A stretch of DNA of 13,917 bases from JARDZI01 sp041639705. Lineage in GTDB: Bacteria; Bacillota; Clostridia; Clostridiales; Caloramatoraceae. The stretch lies in assembly GCA_041639705.1 (NCBI GenBank), contig JBEQBT010000070.1:1-13917 (forward strand), in the 5' to 3' direction. The position numbers were made by a program, and so were the translations under genes. Below the pieces are notes generated by a model. That model was given only the letters and a program-made list of their open reading frames with translations. It was not told the origin of the DNA and did not search any database. Shown here piece by piece: positions 1 through 7,423 of this stretch. Positions within the stretch are counted from its first letter, which is position 1; every line of letters begins with the position of its first letter.

Positions 1-29
1 TCTTCCCTAGTTGGTACTGTTTTTTCCAT
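1..29 (-). CDS. Start of a divergent gene, cut by the window edge
   Basis: Only nine full codons are visible, reading MEKTVPTRE on the minus strand. The start is supported by a ribosome binding site (GAAAGGA, 8 nt before the ATG) and by a good promoter further upstream on the same strand. It is divergent from the M42 peptidase operon. The opening residues remind me of small HD-domain hydrolases of Firmicutes, but ten residues cannot establish a family, so no function is assigned. Confidence 0.5.
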
Positions 30-86
30 GAGTATCATCCTTTCTTCAGTGAATATAAATTATAAATTTGTTTCTTCTTTTGTTAT

Positions 87-114
87 ATTTTATCACCAGG
101 ATGAACAGAGTCAA
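87..114 (-). promoter_or_regulatory. Sigma-A-type promoter for the divergent edge gene
   Basis: On the minus strand TTGACT (114-109) is followed after 16 nt by TAAAAT (92-87), with a TGn extension just before the -10 box. Transcription would begin near position 80, about 50 nt before the ATG at 29. It is a prediction from consensus match only. Confidence 0.55.
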
Positions 115-137
115 GCTATTTATAAATTCAGAAAATT

Positions 138-166
138 TTGTTCGTTTCATATTGTAATGGTATAAT
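138..166 (+). promoter_or_regulatory. Sigma-A-type promoter of the M42 peptidase operon
   Basis: TTGTTC (138-143), a 17-nt spacer and TATAAT (161-166) preceded by TGG, giving an extended -10. The start would lie near 173, about 24 nt before the first ATG. A GGGGGG ribosome binding site (185-190) follows. No operator-like dyad is evident. Confidence 0.65.
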
Positions 167-196
167 AAACTTAAAAGTGTCAAAGGGGGGACTAGA

Positions 197-1240
197 ATGG
201 AAGGACGAGAATTGCTTGTAAAATTAAGCAATAACTTCGGAATTTCAGGTAGTGAATACAAGCTTCATGGTATTCTCGAAGAGTATTTTAAGGGCGTTAC
301 CGATGAGACCAGGATTGGAAAGCTTGGTGATTTTGCTGCAATTAAAAAAGGCACAAGAAATGGGCAGTTTAAAATAATGATATCAGCCCATGCAGATGAA
401 GTTGGACTAATAGTAACAGACATTACTGACAGGGGTTTTATCCACTTTGCAAATGTTTCAGGTGTGGATGCAAAAACTCTGCCAGCTCAGGAAGTAATAA
501 TTTATGGAAAAAAAGAAGTATATGGAGTAATAGGTGCTAAACCACCACATGTATTAACGACCGAGGATATGAAACAGGCTATTAAGATGGAGGATATGGT
601 AATAGATACTGGAATGAACAAAGATGAAGTTTCAGAGTTTGTTTCCGTTGGAGATTTCATAACTCCCAAGAGGGAATGTGTAAATCTCATTGGAGATTTT
701 ATAACAGGAAAGTCATTTGATGATAGAGCTAGCATAGCAGCCATGTATGAATGTGCTAAGGAGCTCCAGAACCTTAAGCATACAGCTGATGTGTACTTTG
801 TATCCTCTACACAGGAGGAAAGAGGCAGCATGGGAGCAAAGGTTATGACCCATGAAATAAACCCTGATATAGGTATTGCAATTGACGTAACCTTCGGCGA
901 CAAATATGCTCATCCAGATATAACTGCAGAATGCGGCAAACATGCAGAAATAACAATAGGGGGCAATATACACCCAGAGCTTTCTCAAATGCTCATAAAG
1001 GTTGCAGATGATTATAATATTCCATATGTATTGGATGTTACTGCTGGTGGAACTGGAACAGATGCCAGAGTAATTCAAACTGCAAGGGATGGTATTGCAA
1101 CACTTTTAGTATCTATTCCAATTAAGTATATGCATACATCAACTGAAACCTTAAGCTATAAGGATGTTAAGAGAATAGGAAGGCTACTTGCCCTATTCAT
1201 AGCATCTATAAAGGATTGGGGGGACGTTTATAATGCTTAG
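197..1240 (+). CDS. M42 family metallo-aminopeptidase, first of three
   Basis: A 347-residue cytoplasmic peptidase of the M42 (tetrahedral aminopeptidase / FrvX / cellulase M-like) family. These enzymes remove N-terminal residues from short peptides using two metal ions. The expected landmarks are present in order: AHADEVG (His65, Asp67), FDDR (Asp175, bridging metal ligand), QEERG (Glu207 as general base, Glu208 as ligand), AIDVT (Asp230) and the C-terminal KYMHTSTE (His313). The PDZ-like dimerisation/insert domain of the family would fall at about residues 70-165. Length is normal for the family. The ATG is preceded by GGGGGG at 6 nt spacing. The gene overlaps the next M42 gene by 8 nt, so translation is probably coupled. 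Substrate preference cannot be read from sequence. Names such as glutamyl aminopeptidase or endoglucanase M are often attached to this family, but the glucanase label is unreliable. Confidence 0.93.
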   Translation: MEGRELLVKLSNNFGISGSEYKLHGILEEYFKGVTDETRIGKLGDFAAIKKGTRNGQFKIMISAHADEVGLIVTDITDRGFIHFANVSGVDAKTLPAQEVIIYGKKEVYGVIGAKPPHVLTTEDMKQAIKMEDMVIDTGMNKDEVSEFVSVGDFITPKRECVNLIGDFITGKSFDDRASIAAMYECAKELQNLKHTADVYFVSSTQEERGSMGAKVMTHEINPDIGIAIDVTFGDKYAHPDITAECGKHAEITIGGNIHPELSQMLIKVADDYNIPYVLDVTAGGTGTDARVIQTARDGIATLLVSIPIKYMHTSTETLSYKDVKRIGRLLALFIASIKDWGDVYNA

Positions 1241-2246
1241 AGAAACATTGATTAAAGAATATACCTCAGCATTTGGAGTATCAGGCTGTGAAAAGGAAAT
1301 AAGAAATATAATAAAGACCGATGTAGAAGATCTTGGAGAAACAAGAATAGATAAGCTTGGAAACTTCATACTTCATAAAAAGGGTGAGGGAAAAAGAGTA
1401 ATGCTTGCAGCTCACATGGATGAAGTAGGATTTCTAGTTAATGGGATAAAGGATGATGGAAGAATAAAGTTTATACCAATAGGACTTGATCCAAGAATAT
1501 TAATCTCAAAGAGAGTAATATTCGGAAGAACAAAAACAGTTGGGGTAATAGGTGCAAAGCCAATACATTTACAGAGTGCTGAAGAGAGAACAAGACCAAT
1601 TCCTGCGAAGGAGCTATTCATAGATATAGGTGCATCTTCAAAGGAAGAAGCAGCTAAGTATGTAAAACTAGGTGACTATGCAACCTTTGACAGTGAATAT
1701 GTTGACATGGGAAGATACATAAAGGCAAAGGCACTTGATGACAGGGTAGGCTGTGCTGTAATTACAGAGGTAATTCAGGACGATTACAACCTTGATTTAT
1801 TTGGTGCATACACAGTTCAAGAAGAGGTTGGATTAAGAGGAGCAGGTGCGGCAGCATTTGGAATCGAGCCTGAGATTGCAATAGTACTAGAGGGAACCAC
1901 CTGTGCAGATATTGCAAAGGATGAAAAGGACTGGGTAACAACTCCAGGCGGTGGTCCTGCAATATCACTAATGGACAGAACCTCCTCAGCAAACGGGAGA
2001 TTTCTAAGAAAAATAGTTGAGGTTGCGGAAGCAAACAACATTCCATACCAATACAGAAGGGGAACAGTTGGAGGAAATGATGCAGGTAAGATACACAGAA
2101 CAAGGTCAGGTTGTATAACTGCAACAATTTCAGTGCCAACAAGGTACATTCATTCACCAATAAGCATGATAAACAAGTCAGACTATGAAAACGTAGTTAA
2201 GCTTGTTAAAGCCCTATTAAAGAGCTTAGAGGAGGGGAAAATATAA
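1233..2246 (+). CDS. M42 family metallo-aminopeptidase, second of three
   Basis: A 337-residue M42 peptidase. Visible active-site elements: AAHMDEVG (His61, Asp63), LDDR (Asp169), the textbook QEEVGLRGA (Glu197 base, Glu198 ligand), VLEGT (Glu220) and RYIHSP (His307). The terminal metal ligand after the QEE motif is Glu220 here, where the first and third genes have Asp; both occur in the family. The ATG lies inside the last codons of the first gene and is served by a GGGGGG site 9 nt upstream. The gene is clearly diverged from both neighbours, so this is an old paralogue set rather than a recent tandem duplication. Like the others it lacks a signal peptide and should act in the cytoplasm on peptides delivered by transporters or proteases. 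Confidence 0.93.
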   Translation: MLRETLIKEYTSAFGVSGCEKEIRNIIKTDVEDLGETRIDKLGNFILHKKGEGKRVMLAAHMDEVGFLVNGIKDDGRIKFIPIGLDPRILISKRVIFGRTKTVGVIGAKPIHLQSAEERTRPIPAKELFIDIGASSKEEAAKYVKLGDYATFDSEYVDMGRYIKAKALDDRVGCAVITEVIQDDYNLDLFGAYTVQEEVGLRGAGAAAFGIEPEIAIVLEGTTCADIAKDEKDWVTTPGGGPAISLMDRTSSANGRFLRKIVEVAEANNIPYQYRRGTVGGNDAGKIHRTRSGCITATISVPTRYIHSPISMINKSDYENVVKLVKALLKSLEEGKI

Positions 2247-2247
2247 T

Positions 2248-3231
2248 ATGGAATTATTAAAGAAATTAACGGGAGCCTTTGGACCTTCAGGAAATGAAGA
2301 TAAGGTAGCAGAAATAATAATGGAAGAAATAAAGCCATATGTAGACGAGGTAAGACGTGACAGACTTGGAAACGTAATTGCACTAAAGAAGGGAAATAGC
2401 AAGGGCAAAATGATGATGGCAGCCCATATGGACCAGATAGGCGTTATGATTACAGAGGTTGAAAAGGAAGGCTTCCTAAGATTTGTTAACGTAGGAGGAG
2501 TTAATCCATACGTAATACTTGGACATAATGTAATATTTGCCAATGGGACAATAGGTGTTATTTCAATGGAAGGCAAAAAGAAAATAACAGAGCTAAAGCT
2601 AGGTGACATGTATATAGATATAGGAGCAGCAAGCAAGGAAGAAGCAGTAAAGAGTGTTAATATAGGGGACTTTGGAGTATTTGCATCAAACTTTGTAGTA
2701 AATGGAGACAGTGTATCATCTGGAGCTATGGATAATAGAGTAAGCTGCTACATTCAGATAGAAGCAGCAAAGAGGATGAAACAGGCAGAAGTTGATGCAT
2801 ATTTTGTATTTACAGTACAGGAAGAAACCTTTCAAAGTGGTGCTGCAACCTCAGCATATGCAATAGAACCAGATGCTGCAATAGTAATAGATGTAACAGC
2901 AACAGGAGATACACCAAACTGTCCAAGAATGGCAGTAAAGCTGGGCAATGGAGCTGCAATAAAGATAATGGACAGAGGAATGATAACACATCCAAAGATG
3001 AAAAAATTCCTTGAGGAAACCGCATTAAAGCACAACATAAAGTTCCAATTTGAAGTACTTGAATTCGGCGGAACAGATGGAATGGAAATCCACGTATCCA
3101 AAGCAGGAGTACCAACAGGAGTATTATCCATCCCAACTAGATATATTCATACCCCAACGGAAATGGTAAGTATGAGGGATGTTGAAAACGTAATTGAACT
3201 ACTTGTTAAGGCTATTGAGGATTATAGGTAG
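2248..3231 (+). CDS. M42 family metallo-aminopeptidase, third of three
   Basis: A 327-residue M42 peptidase starting 1 nt after the stop of the second gene, with an AGAGGAGGGG ribosome binding site inside the upstream reading frame. Ligands are conserved: AAHMDQIG (His60, Asp62), MDNR (Asp162), QEE (Glu192, Glu193), VIDVT (Asp215) and RYIHTPTE (His301). Three places depart from the usual wording of the family: MDQIG for MDEIG, DNR for DDR, and QEETFQSGA for QEEVGLRGA. The metal ligands themselves are kept, so the enzyme should be active, but these changes around the active site may alter specificity. It is the last gene of the operon; a hairpin terminator follows within about 10 nt. Confidence 0.92.
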   Translation: MELLKKLTGAFGPSGNEDKVAEIIMEEIKPYVDEVRRDRLGNVIALKKGNSKGKMMMAAHMDQIGVMITEVEKEGFLRFVNVGGVNPYVILGHNVIFANGTIGVISMEGKKKITELKLGDMYIDIGAASKEEAVKSVNIGDFGVFASNFVVNGDSVSSGAMDNRVSCYIQIEAAKRMKQAEVDAYFVFTVQEETFQSGAATSAYAIEPDAAIVIDVTATGDTPNCPRMAVKLGNGAAIKIMDRGMITHPKMKKFLEETALKHNIKFQFEVLEFGGTDGMEIHVSKAGVPTGVLSIPTRYIHTPTEMVSMRDVENVIELLVKAIEDYR

Positions 3232-3240
3232 TAAAAAGTC

Positions 3241-3280
3241 TATAGGTGGTAGGCGCATAAGTCTGCCACCTATATTCTAT
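3241..3280 (+). terminator. Terminator of the M42 operon
   Basis: The arm TATAGGTGGTAG (3241-3252) pairs with CTGCCACCTATA (3263-3274), 12 pairs including one G-U, around a 10-nt loop. It is followed by the modest T-rich stretch TTCTATTTG. The stem is strong; the T tract is weak. Confidence 0.65.
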
Positions 3281-3299
3281 TTGCAAAATCATATACATT

Positions 3300-3328
3300 T
3301 TGATACCCTAAGATGTAGAATATAAATA
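3300..3328 (+). promoter_or_regulatory. Possible promoter of the RNA methyltransferase gene
   Basis: TTGATA (3300-3305) lies 15 nt before TATAAA (3321-3326), or 17 nt before TAAATA. Neither pairing is ideal. The position, between a terminator and the gene, makes a promoter here likely. Confidence 0.35.
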
Positions 3329-3354
3329 TTGCTGTCTAATGGGAGATGAGATAT

Positions 3355-4215
3355 ATGGATGATAAAGCAATTAATAATAAGCAATTATTAGAAGAATATT
3401 CATGGATAGAACCTATAGGAATAAAACATCCAGATGTGGTTTTAACAGGACAACTAATAAGCAATAAGAAGGTTGAAAATGATTATTTATTCGCCATTGA
3501 GGGCTTATGGGCATATGAGAAAATACTTCAAGGTAATGTAAGGGTTAAAACCTTTATGTTTTGCCCTGACTATATTAAGAATCCGCACACAAATGAAATG
3601 GTTAAATCATTAATAGGTGTTTCAGAAAATACATATACCATTACAAATAAAATATGTGAGAGAATAAGTGGCAGGGATGGAGCAGAAGGATTTTTCATGC
3701 TGTGTGAAATGCCCCATTACAAGCTTGAAGATATAAAACTGGAGGATAACTGCCTGATAGTAGTATTGGATGGACTAGAAAAGCCTGGTAATGTTGGTAC
3801 TATAATAAGAACTGTTGATGGGGCTGGGGGAAACGCGGTAATTCATGTTAATCACAAGGCAAGATTGTTTAATCATGAAGTAATAAAATCCAGTATGGGT
3901 TCAAGTTTCATTATACCTATAATAGGTGCGAATCTAGAAGAAACTGCAGAGTGGTTAATTAAAAATGGATTTAAAATTATTCTAACTGATTTAAAGGCTG
4001 ATAAATATCACTATGAGGCGGATTACTCAGGAAGGATTGCAGTTGTGTCAGGAAATGAAAGACATGGTATATCAGATAAATGGTATTCATATAATTGCGA
4101 AAGAGTTATAATTCCAATGCTTGGAGGAGCGGATTCATTAAATGTAGGGGTCGCTACAGCTCTTGTGACCTATGAGGCAAGCTTACAGCAAAGAGGAATG
4201 ATAAAGCGAGCTTAG
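3355..4215 (+). CDS. TrmH/SpoU-family RNA 2'-O-methyltransferase
   Basis: A 286-residue SPOUT-class enzyme that transfers a methyl group from S-adenosylmethionine to a ribose 2'-OH in rRNA or tRNA. The three SpoU motifs are clear: motif 1 VLDGLEKPGNVGTIIRT (137-153), motif 2 VSGNERHGIS (231-240) and motif 3 IIPMLGGADSLNVGVATAL (252-270). These form the trefoil-knot cofactor site. The N-terminal ~110 residues are probably the RNA-binding domain typical of RlmB/TsnR-like members. The RNA target cannot be told from sequence. I chose the ATG at 3355 because GGGAG (3341-3345) lies 9 nt before it; the in-frame ATG at 3346 sits almost on top of that site. The gene is apparently a single unit ended by a hairpin shared with the convergent transporter gene. 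Confidence 0.9.
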   Translation: MDDKAINNKQLLEEYSWIEPIGIKHPDVVLTGQLISNKKVENDYLFAIEGLWAYEKILQGNVRVKTFMFCPDYIKNPHTNEMVKSLIGVSENTYTITNKICERISGRDGAEGFFMLCEMPHYKLEDIKLEDNCLIVVLDGLEKPGNVGTIIRTVDGAGGNAVIHVNHKARLFNHEVIKSSMGSSFIIPIIGANLEETAEWLIKNGFKIILTDLKADKYHYEADYSGRIAVVSGNERHGISDKWYSYNCERVIIPMLGGADSLNVGVATALVTYEASLQQRGMIKRA

Positions 4216-4232
4216 CTTATAAAAGAATAAAG

Positions 4233-4260
4233 ACCGCCAAATGGCGGTTTTGTTTATTTT
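4233..4260. terminator. Bidirectional terminator between convergent genes
   Basis: ACCGCC (4233-4238), loop AAAT, GGCGGT (4243-4248), then TTTTGTTTATTTTT on the plus strand. Read on the minus strand the same stem is followed by TCTTTATTCTTTT, so it can end both the methyltransferase gene and the transporter gene. Confidence 0.85.
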
Positions 4261-5123
4261 TCTTTTTTTAAAACTATAACAGAATAACCAATTATTAATA
4301 TACCAATTATTTGTACTAGTCTTATGTTTTCATGCATTATAAAGTTAGAAAAAACAGCAGATGCAGGGAGCTCAATGGTACTTATAATTGATGTGGAAAC
4401 AGAGCCAATATACTTTATTGCTGAATATAAAAGTGTTAGAGGTATTATTTCACAAAAAAATGCTAAAAGAGCTGCATTTTGAATTGACCCAGAGGTTATT
4501 GATGGAATTTTACCAATAAATCCATAGTTTATTATAAAGAGCACTACTAAAGAAAAAATAGTGGTGTAAAAGGTTATTACCATGGAGGGGACATCCTCCA
4601 CAATTTTTTCTGCATAAAGATTCATAAATGCATAGAATATTGCAGATAGTACTCCAAATAGTACACCTTTCAAGCTTATTGAACTAAAACTGCTAGAAAA
4701 GATATTTAATACTAGTAGACTTCCAATGAAGGTTCCACAAATTGCAGCAATTTTTAATTTTGATATTTTTACTTTAAGAAATACAAAAGAAATAGCAGCA
4801 ACCATAGCAGGATATGTATAAAGAAGCATAGTTGCAACAGCCATATCTAAATATTTAAAAGAAGAATAGAAAAATACTGTCATAAGGGTATTACCAACCA
4901 CACCCTGAATTATTAGTTTTTTAAGCATTGATTTTGATAGCTTTAAACTTGTTCGGTATTTTATCAAACATATTATATATAAGATTATTGATGCTATTAT
5001 ATACTGAAGCATTAATAAATCAACAGGACTAAAATTTTCTGTATAGCTCGATTTAACAAAAATACCTGCAGAACCAAAGAAAATTGATGAGATTATTGCA
5101 TATATAAAGCCTTTTAGTTTCAT
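4254..5123 (-). CDS. EamA/DMT-family transporter, ten membrane segments
   Basis: A 289-residue inner-membrane protein of the drug/metabolite transporter superfamily. Hydrophobic segments are visible at about 5-24, 35-54, 68-88, 92-116, 123-142, 152-172, 180-203, 214-235, 241-262 and 267-285. This is the ten-helix, two-repeat EamA layout. The second repeat ends in the usual ELPASAVFS...E pattern (251-265), and the protein closes with a positive KKEK tail. Family members export amino acids, purines or other metabolites; the substrate here is unknown. The start at 5123 is chosen because GAGGGGGT lies 6 nt upstream; a longer frame beginning MALLNEGV at 5153 would begin essentially at the predicted promoter -10 (5152-5157) and lacks a ribosome binding site. 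It is transcribed alone and convergent with the methyltransferase gene. Confidence 0.88.
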   Translation of the reverse strand: MKLKGFIYAIISSIFFGSAGIFVKSSYTENFSPVDLLMLQYIIASIILYIICLIKYRTSLKLSKSMLKKLIIQGVVGNTLMTVFFYSSFKYLDMAVATMLLYTYPAMVAAISFVFLKVKISKLKIAAICGTFIGSLLVLNIFSSSFSSISLKGVLFGVLSAIFYAFMNLYAEKIVEDVPSMVITFYTTIFSLVVLFIINYGFIGKIPSITSGSIQNAALLAFFCEIIPLTLLYSAIKYIGSVSTSIISTIELPASAVFSNFIMHENIRLVQIIGILIIGYSVIVLKKEK

Positions 5124-5151
5124 AAAAAGTACCCCCTCATTCAATAAAGCC

Positions 5152-5160
5152 ATTATAACA
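5152..5160 (-). promoter_or_regulatory. Extended -10 promoter of the transporter gene
   Basis: On the minus strand TGT-TATAAT (5160-5152) is a perfect extended -10. A TTGACT lies further upstream (5188-5183) but is 25 nt away, too far to be its partner. The transcript would start near 5145, about 20 nt before the ATG. Confidence 0.5.
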
Positions 5161-5257
5161 TATATGTCATTATTGCATATTAAGTCAATTGAATTTATAC
5201 TATAAATATGATGTTATTAAAATATTATTAAATGTGTAATACAATATATTTCTTATG

Positions 5258-5281
5258 TTTACAAAGTATAGTTTGTATAAT
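5258..5281 (+). promoter_or_regulatory. Promoter -10 with overlapping dyad upstream of the DUF1294 gene
   Basis: TATAAT at 5276-5281 is a perfect -10; no good -35 is seen at 16-18 nt spacing. Overlapping it is the dyad TACAAA (5260-5265), GTATAG, TTTGTA (5272-5277). This is an 18-bp symmetric site with a single mismatched pair, and a possible repressor operator. Confidence 0.45.
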
Positions 5282-5315
5282 ACACATACATATTAAGAAT
5301 GAGAGGAATGGGGTA

Positions 5316-5600
5316 ATGGATAATTTGCTTATTAGATTATTTGTTTATTATTTTGTGATTATTAATGTAGTTTCATTTATAACCATTTATATTGATAAGA
5401 AGCGAGCTGAAACACATAAATGGAGAATACCAGAAGCAAGGCTGTTCTTACTAGCTGCAGTTTTGGGAAGCATAGGTGTACTTGCTGGAATGAAGTCATT
5501 TAGACACAAAACAAAGCATATGAAATTTGTAATAGGTATACCTTGCATTCTTATAATTCAGATAATTATTGGTTACTTTGTAGTTAGAAATTTTTATTAA
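5316..5600 (+). CDS. DUF1294 family small membrane protein
   Basis: A 94-residue membrane protein matching the DUF1294 family. Its hallmark pieces are DKKRA (27-31), WRIPE (36-40) and FRHKTKH (62-68), set between hydrophobic segments at about 4-25, 43-60 and 71-90. The function of the family is not known. The start at 5316 is preferred because AGAGGA lies 8 nt upstream. An in-frame upstream extension to 5232 would run through the predicted promoter and encodes an implausible Cys/Ile-rich leader. No hairpin terminator separates it from pgi, so some read-through into pgi is possible. Confidence 0.87.
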   Translation: MDNLLIRLFVYYFVIINVVSFITIYIDKKRAETHKWRIPEARLFLLAAVLGSIGVLAGMKSFRHKTKHMKFVIGIPCILIIQIIIGYFVVRNFY

Positions 5601-5728
5601 TTCTATTAAGGATGGGTTGAATGGACCTATATTCAAGGTAAAAATTTGAATGTGAAGTGCCTGTCACCCGGGGGTAAAACATAGCTAAATATTAAAATAA
5701 TAATATATTACTTATGGAGGTTTATAAT
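5601..5728 (+). other. Spacer between DUF1294 gene and pgi with a GC-rich islet
   Basis: The spacer contains an inverted repeat TTGAAT (5617-5622) / ATTCAA (5631-5636) and the GC-rich run GTGCCTGTCACCCGGGGGT (5657-5675), which stands out from its A/T-rich surroundings. No convincing promoter for pgi is seen. TTGAAT (5617-5622) with TAAAAA (5639-5644) at 16 nt is the best weak candidate. Confidence 0.4.
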
Positions 5729-7081
5729 ATGGAAAATATAAGTCTAGATTATTCAAAAACACTTGGTTTTATGAAAAAAGAGGAAATTAAATACATAGAA
5801 AATCAGATCTTAAGTGCTCATGATATGCTGCATAACAAAGCAGGTCAGGGGAGTGATTTCGTAGGATGGGTTAACCTTCCACTTGAATATGATAAGGATG
5901 AGTTCTTGAGAATTGAAAAAGCTGCAAAAAAGATAAAAGAGCAATGTGATGCTCTTATTGTTATAGGAATTGGTGGTTCCTATCTTGGTGCAAGGGCTGC
6001 TATTGAAATGTTAAATCATAATTTTTATAACATTCTTCCTAGGTCCAAAAGAAACACTCCAGAAATATATTATGCTGGAAACAATTTGAGCCCGACCTAC
6101 TTGAAGCATCTACTCAATGTAGTTGATGGTAAGGATATATGTATAAATGTTATTTCAAAATCAGGGACAACTACTGAGTCAGCCATTGGGTTTAGAATAT
6201 TTAAGGAGTATATGGAAAATAAATATGGGAAAAAAGGTGCTTCAGAAAGAATTTATGTAACTACAGATAAGGTTAGGGGAGCACTTAAGAAGCTATCCAT
6301 AAGTGAAGGCTATGACACATTTGTAATACCAGATGATGTTGGTGGAAGATATTCTATATTCACAGCTGTTGGACTACTTCCCATTGCTGTTAGTGGTGTA
6401 GATATAAAAGAAATGATGAGAGGTGCAGGGGACGGAGTAAAAGAATATGCTGTTAAGGACATAGATATAAATCCTGCCTATCAATATGCAGCCATTAGAA
6501 ATATATTATATAGAAAAGGAAAAAGCACTGAGATAATAGTAAACTATGAGCCCTCCATGCATTTCTTTTCAGAGTGGTGGAAACAGCTTTTTGGTGAAAG
6601 CGAAGGAAAGAATAATAAAGGTATCTTCCCTGCTGCTGTAGATTTTACTACTGATCTTCATTCAATGGGGCAATATATTCAAGAAGGATATAGAAACATA
6701 TTTGAAACAGTAATAAAGGTAGAAGGGGTTAAAGAAGATATTGAGATACAGAAAGAAGAAAATAATATAGATGGACTTAATTATCTGAAAGGAAAAACAT
6801 TGGGGTATGTAAATCTTAAGGCAATGGAAGGAACAATACTTGCTCATAATGATGGAGGAGTTCCTAATATTATAATAAATATTCCCGAAATTAATCCTTA
6901 TTATTTCGGGAAGCTAATTTACTTCTTTGAAAAAGCATGTGGTATAAGTGGATATGTACTTGGAATAAATCCCTTTGATCAACCTGGAGTTGAAGCTTAT
7001 AAGAAGAATATGTTTGCACTACTAGGAAAGCCTGGTTTTGAAAAGGAAAAAGAAGAACTTGAAAAGAGACTTTTAAATTAA
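5729..7081 (+). CDS. pgi: Glucose-6-phosphate isomerase
   Basis: Interconverts glucose 6-phosphate and fructose 6-phosphate in the cytoplasm (glycolysis, gluconeogenesis). At 450 residues it has the short Firmicute form. Recognisable parts: the sugar-phosphate loop VIGIGGSYLGARAA (78-91), SKSGTTTESAIGF (143-155) binding the phosphate, GGRYSIFTAVGLLPIA (205-220), the catalytic-base region GESEGKN with Glu290, DLHSMGQYIQEG with His311, and the C-terminal signature GINPFDQPGVEAYKKNMFALLG with Lys425. These fall at the positions known for the Geobacillus enzyme. The start is the ATG at 5729, 8 nt after GGAGG (5716-5720); the in-frame ATG at 5714 overlaps that ribosome binding site and would leave none for itself. 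A strong hairpin follows the stop. Confidence 0.97.
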   Translation: MENISLDYSKTLGFMKKEEIKYIENQILSAHDMLHNKAGQGSDFVGWVNLPLEYDKDEFLRIEKAAKKIKEQCDALIVIGIGGSYLGARAAIEMLNHNFYNILPRSKRNTPEIYYAGNNLSPTYLKHLLNVVDGKDICINVISKSGTTTESAIGFRIFKEYMENKYGKKGASERIYVTTDKVRGALKKLSISEGYDTFVIPDDVGGRYSIFTAVGLLPIAVSGVDIKEMMRGAGDGVKEYAVKDIDINPAYQYAAIRNILYRKGKSTEIIVNYEPSMHFFSEWWKQLFGESEGKNNKGIFPAAVDFTTDLHSMGQYIQEGYRNIFETVIKVEGVKEDIEIQKEENNIDGLNYLKGKTLGYVNLKAMEGTILAHNDGGVPNIIINIPEINPYYFGKLIYFFEKACGISGYVLGINPFDQPGVEAYKKNMFALLGKPGFEKEKEELEKRLLN

Positions 7082-7090
7082 TACAAAAAG

Positions 7091-7122
7091 CATTAAAAGC
7101 CTGGAAATCCAGGCTTTTAATG
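7091..7122 (+). terminator. Terminator of pgi
   Basis: A perfect 14-bp stem: CATTAAAAGCCTGG (7091-7104), loop AAAT, CCAGGCTTTTAATG (7109-7122). The T-run CTTTT lies inside the descending arm rather than after it, so release may rely on the CCTGG/CCAGG core. Confidence 0.8.
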
Positions 7123-7423
7123 TGTGATAGATTTGAGCGTGGCACTCATATATAAACATCAATCCAGGGGGAATACTGGTGATGTACCACAACAATTTAA
7201 TTAAAACTTATATATTAATTGTTCTGGGATTTTCTTTTTAAAATTGCCTAGCTAAAATTGTTACAGGATTAAACCAATGAAAAGTAAGAACTTATAAAAC
7301 CAACCAATGTTGGGGCTTTTACATATGGAGTTTCTTTAATAATATATCTGCAAATATATAATGTCAATAAAAGAATTCATAAATATACATAATTATTCAT
7401 TAGTTTCGGATCCAAATTCCTAC
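7123..7423. other. Gene-free stretch with foldable sequence
   Basis: No open frame with a ribosome binding site is seen on either strand in this 301-nt gap. GTGG (7139-7142) can pair with CCAC (7187-7190), enclosing a second hairpin: CATCA-CCAG (7157-7167, with a 2-nt bulge) against CTGGTGATG (7176-7184). A short hairpin CCAAC/GTTGG (7300-7313) has four T residues after it on the minus strand. It may end the minus-strand hypothetical gene that stops at 7424. The rest is plain A/T-rich spacer. Confidence 0.4.

Noticed and set aside
46..261. Minus-strand 71-aa open frame at the left end
   Set aside because: No ribosome binding site, overlaps the real M42 start and both divergent promoters, low-complexity composition.
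502..3136. Several 66-136 aa minus-strand frames under the M42 genes
   Set aside because: They are antisense shadows of well-supported peptidase genes, rich in Leu/Ser/Pro/His as expected from reading coding DNA backwards, with no start signals.
4740..5150. Possible additional gene on the plus strand opposite the transporter
   Set aside because: No plus-strand frame with a start signal; the minus-strand ten-helix transporter accounts for the composition.
7140..7155. TGGCAC resembling a sigma-54 -24 element
   Set aside because: The expected -12 element (TTGCA-like) is absent at the right spacing and no gene follows on that strand.
7217..7271. Two similar AATTGTT..GGATT segments about 40 nt apart
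   Set aside because: Imperfect, only two copies, in A/T-rich spacer; no sign of a CRISPR or iteron array.
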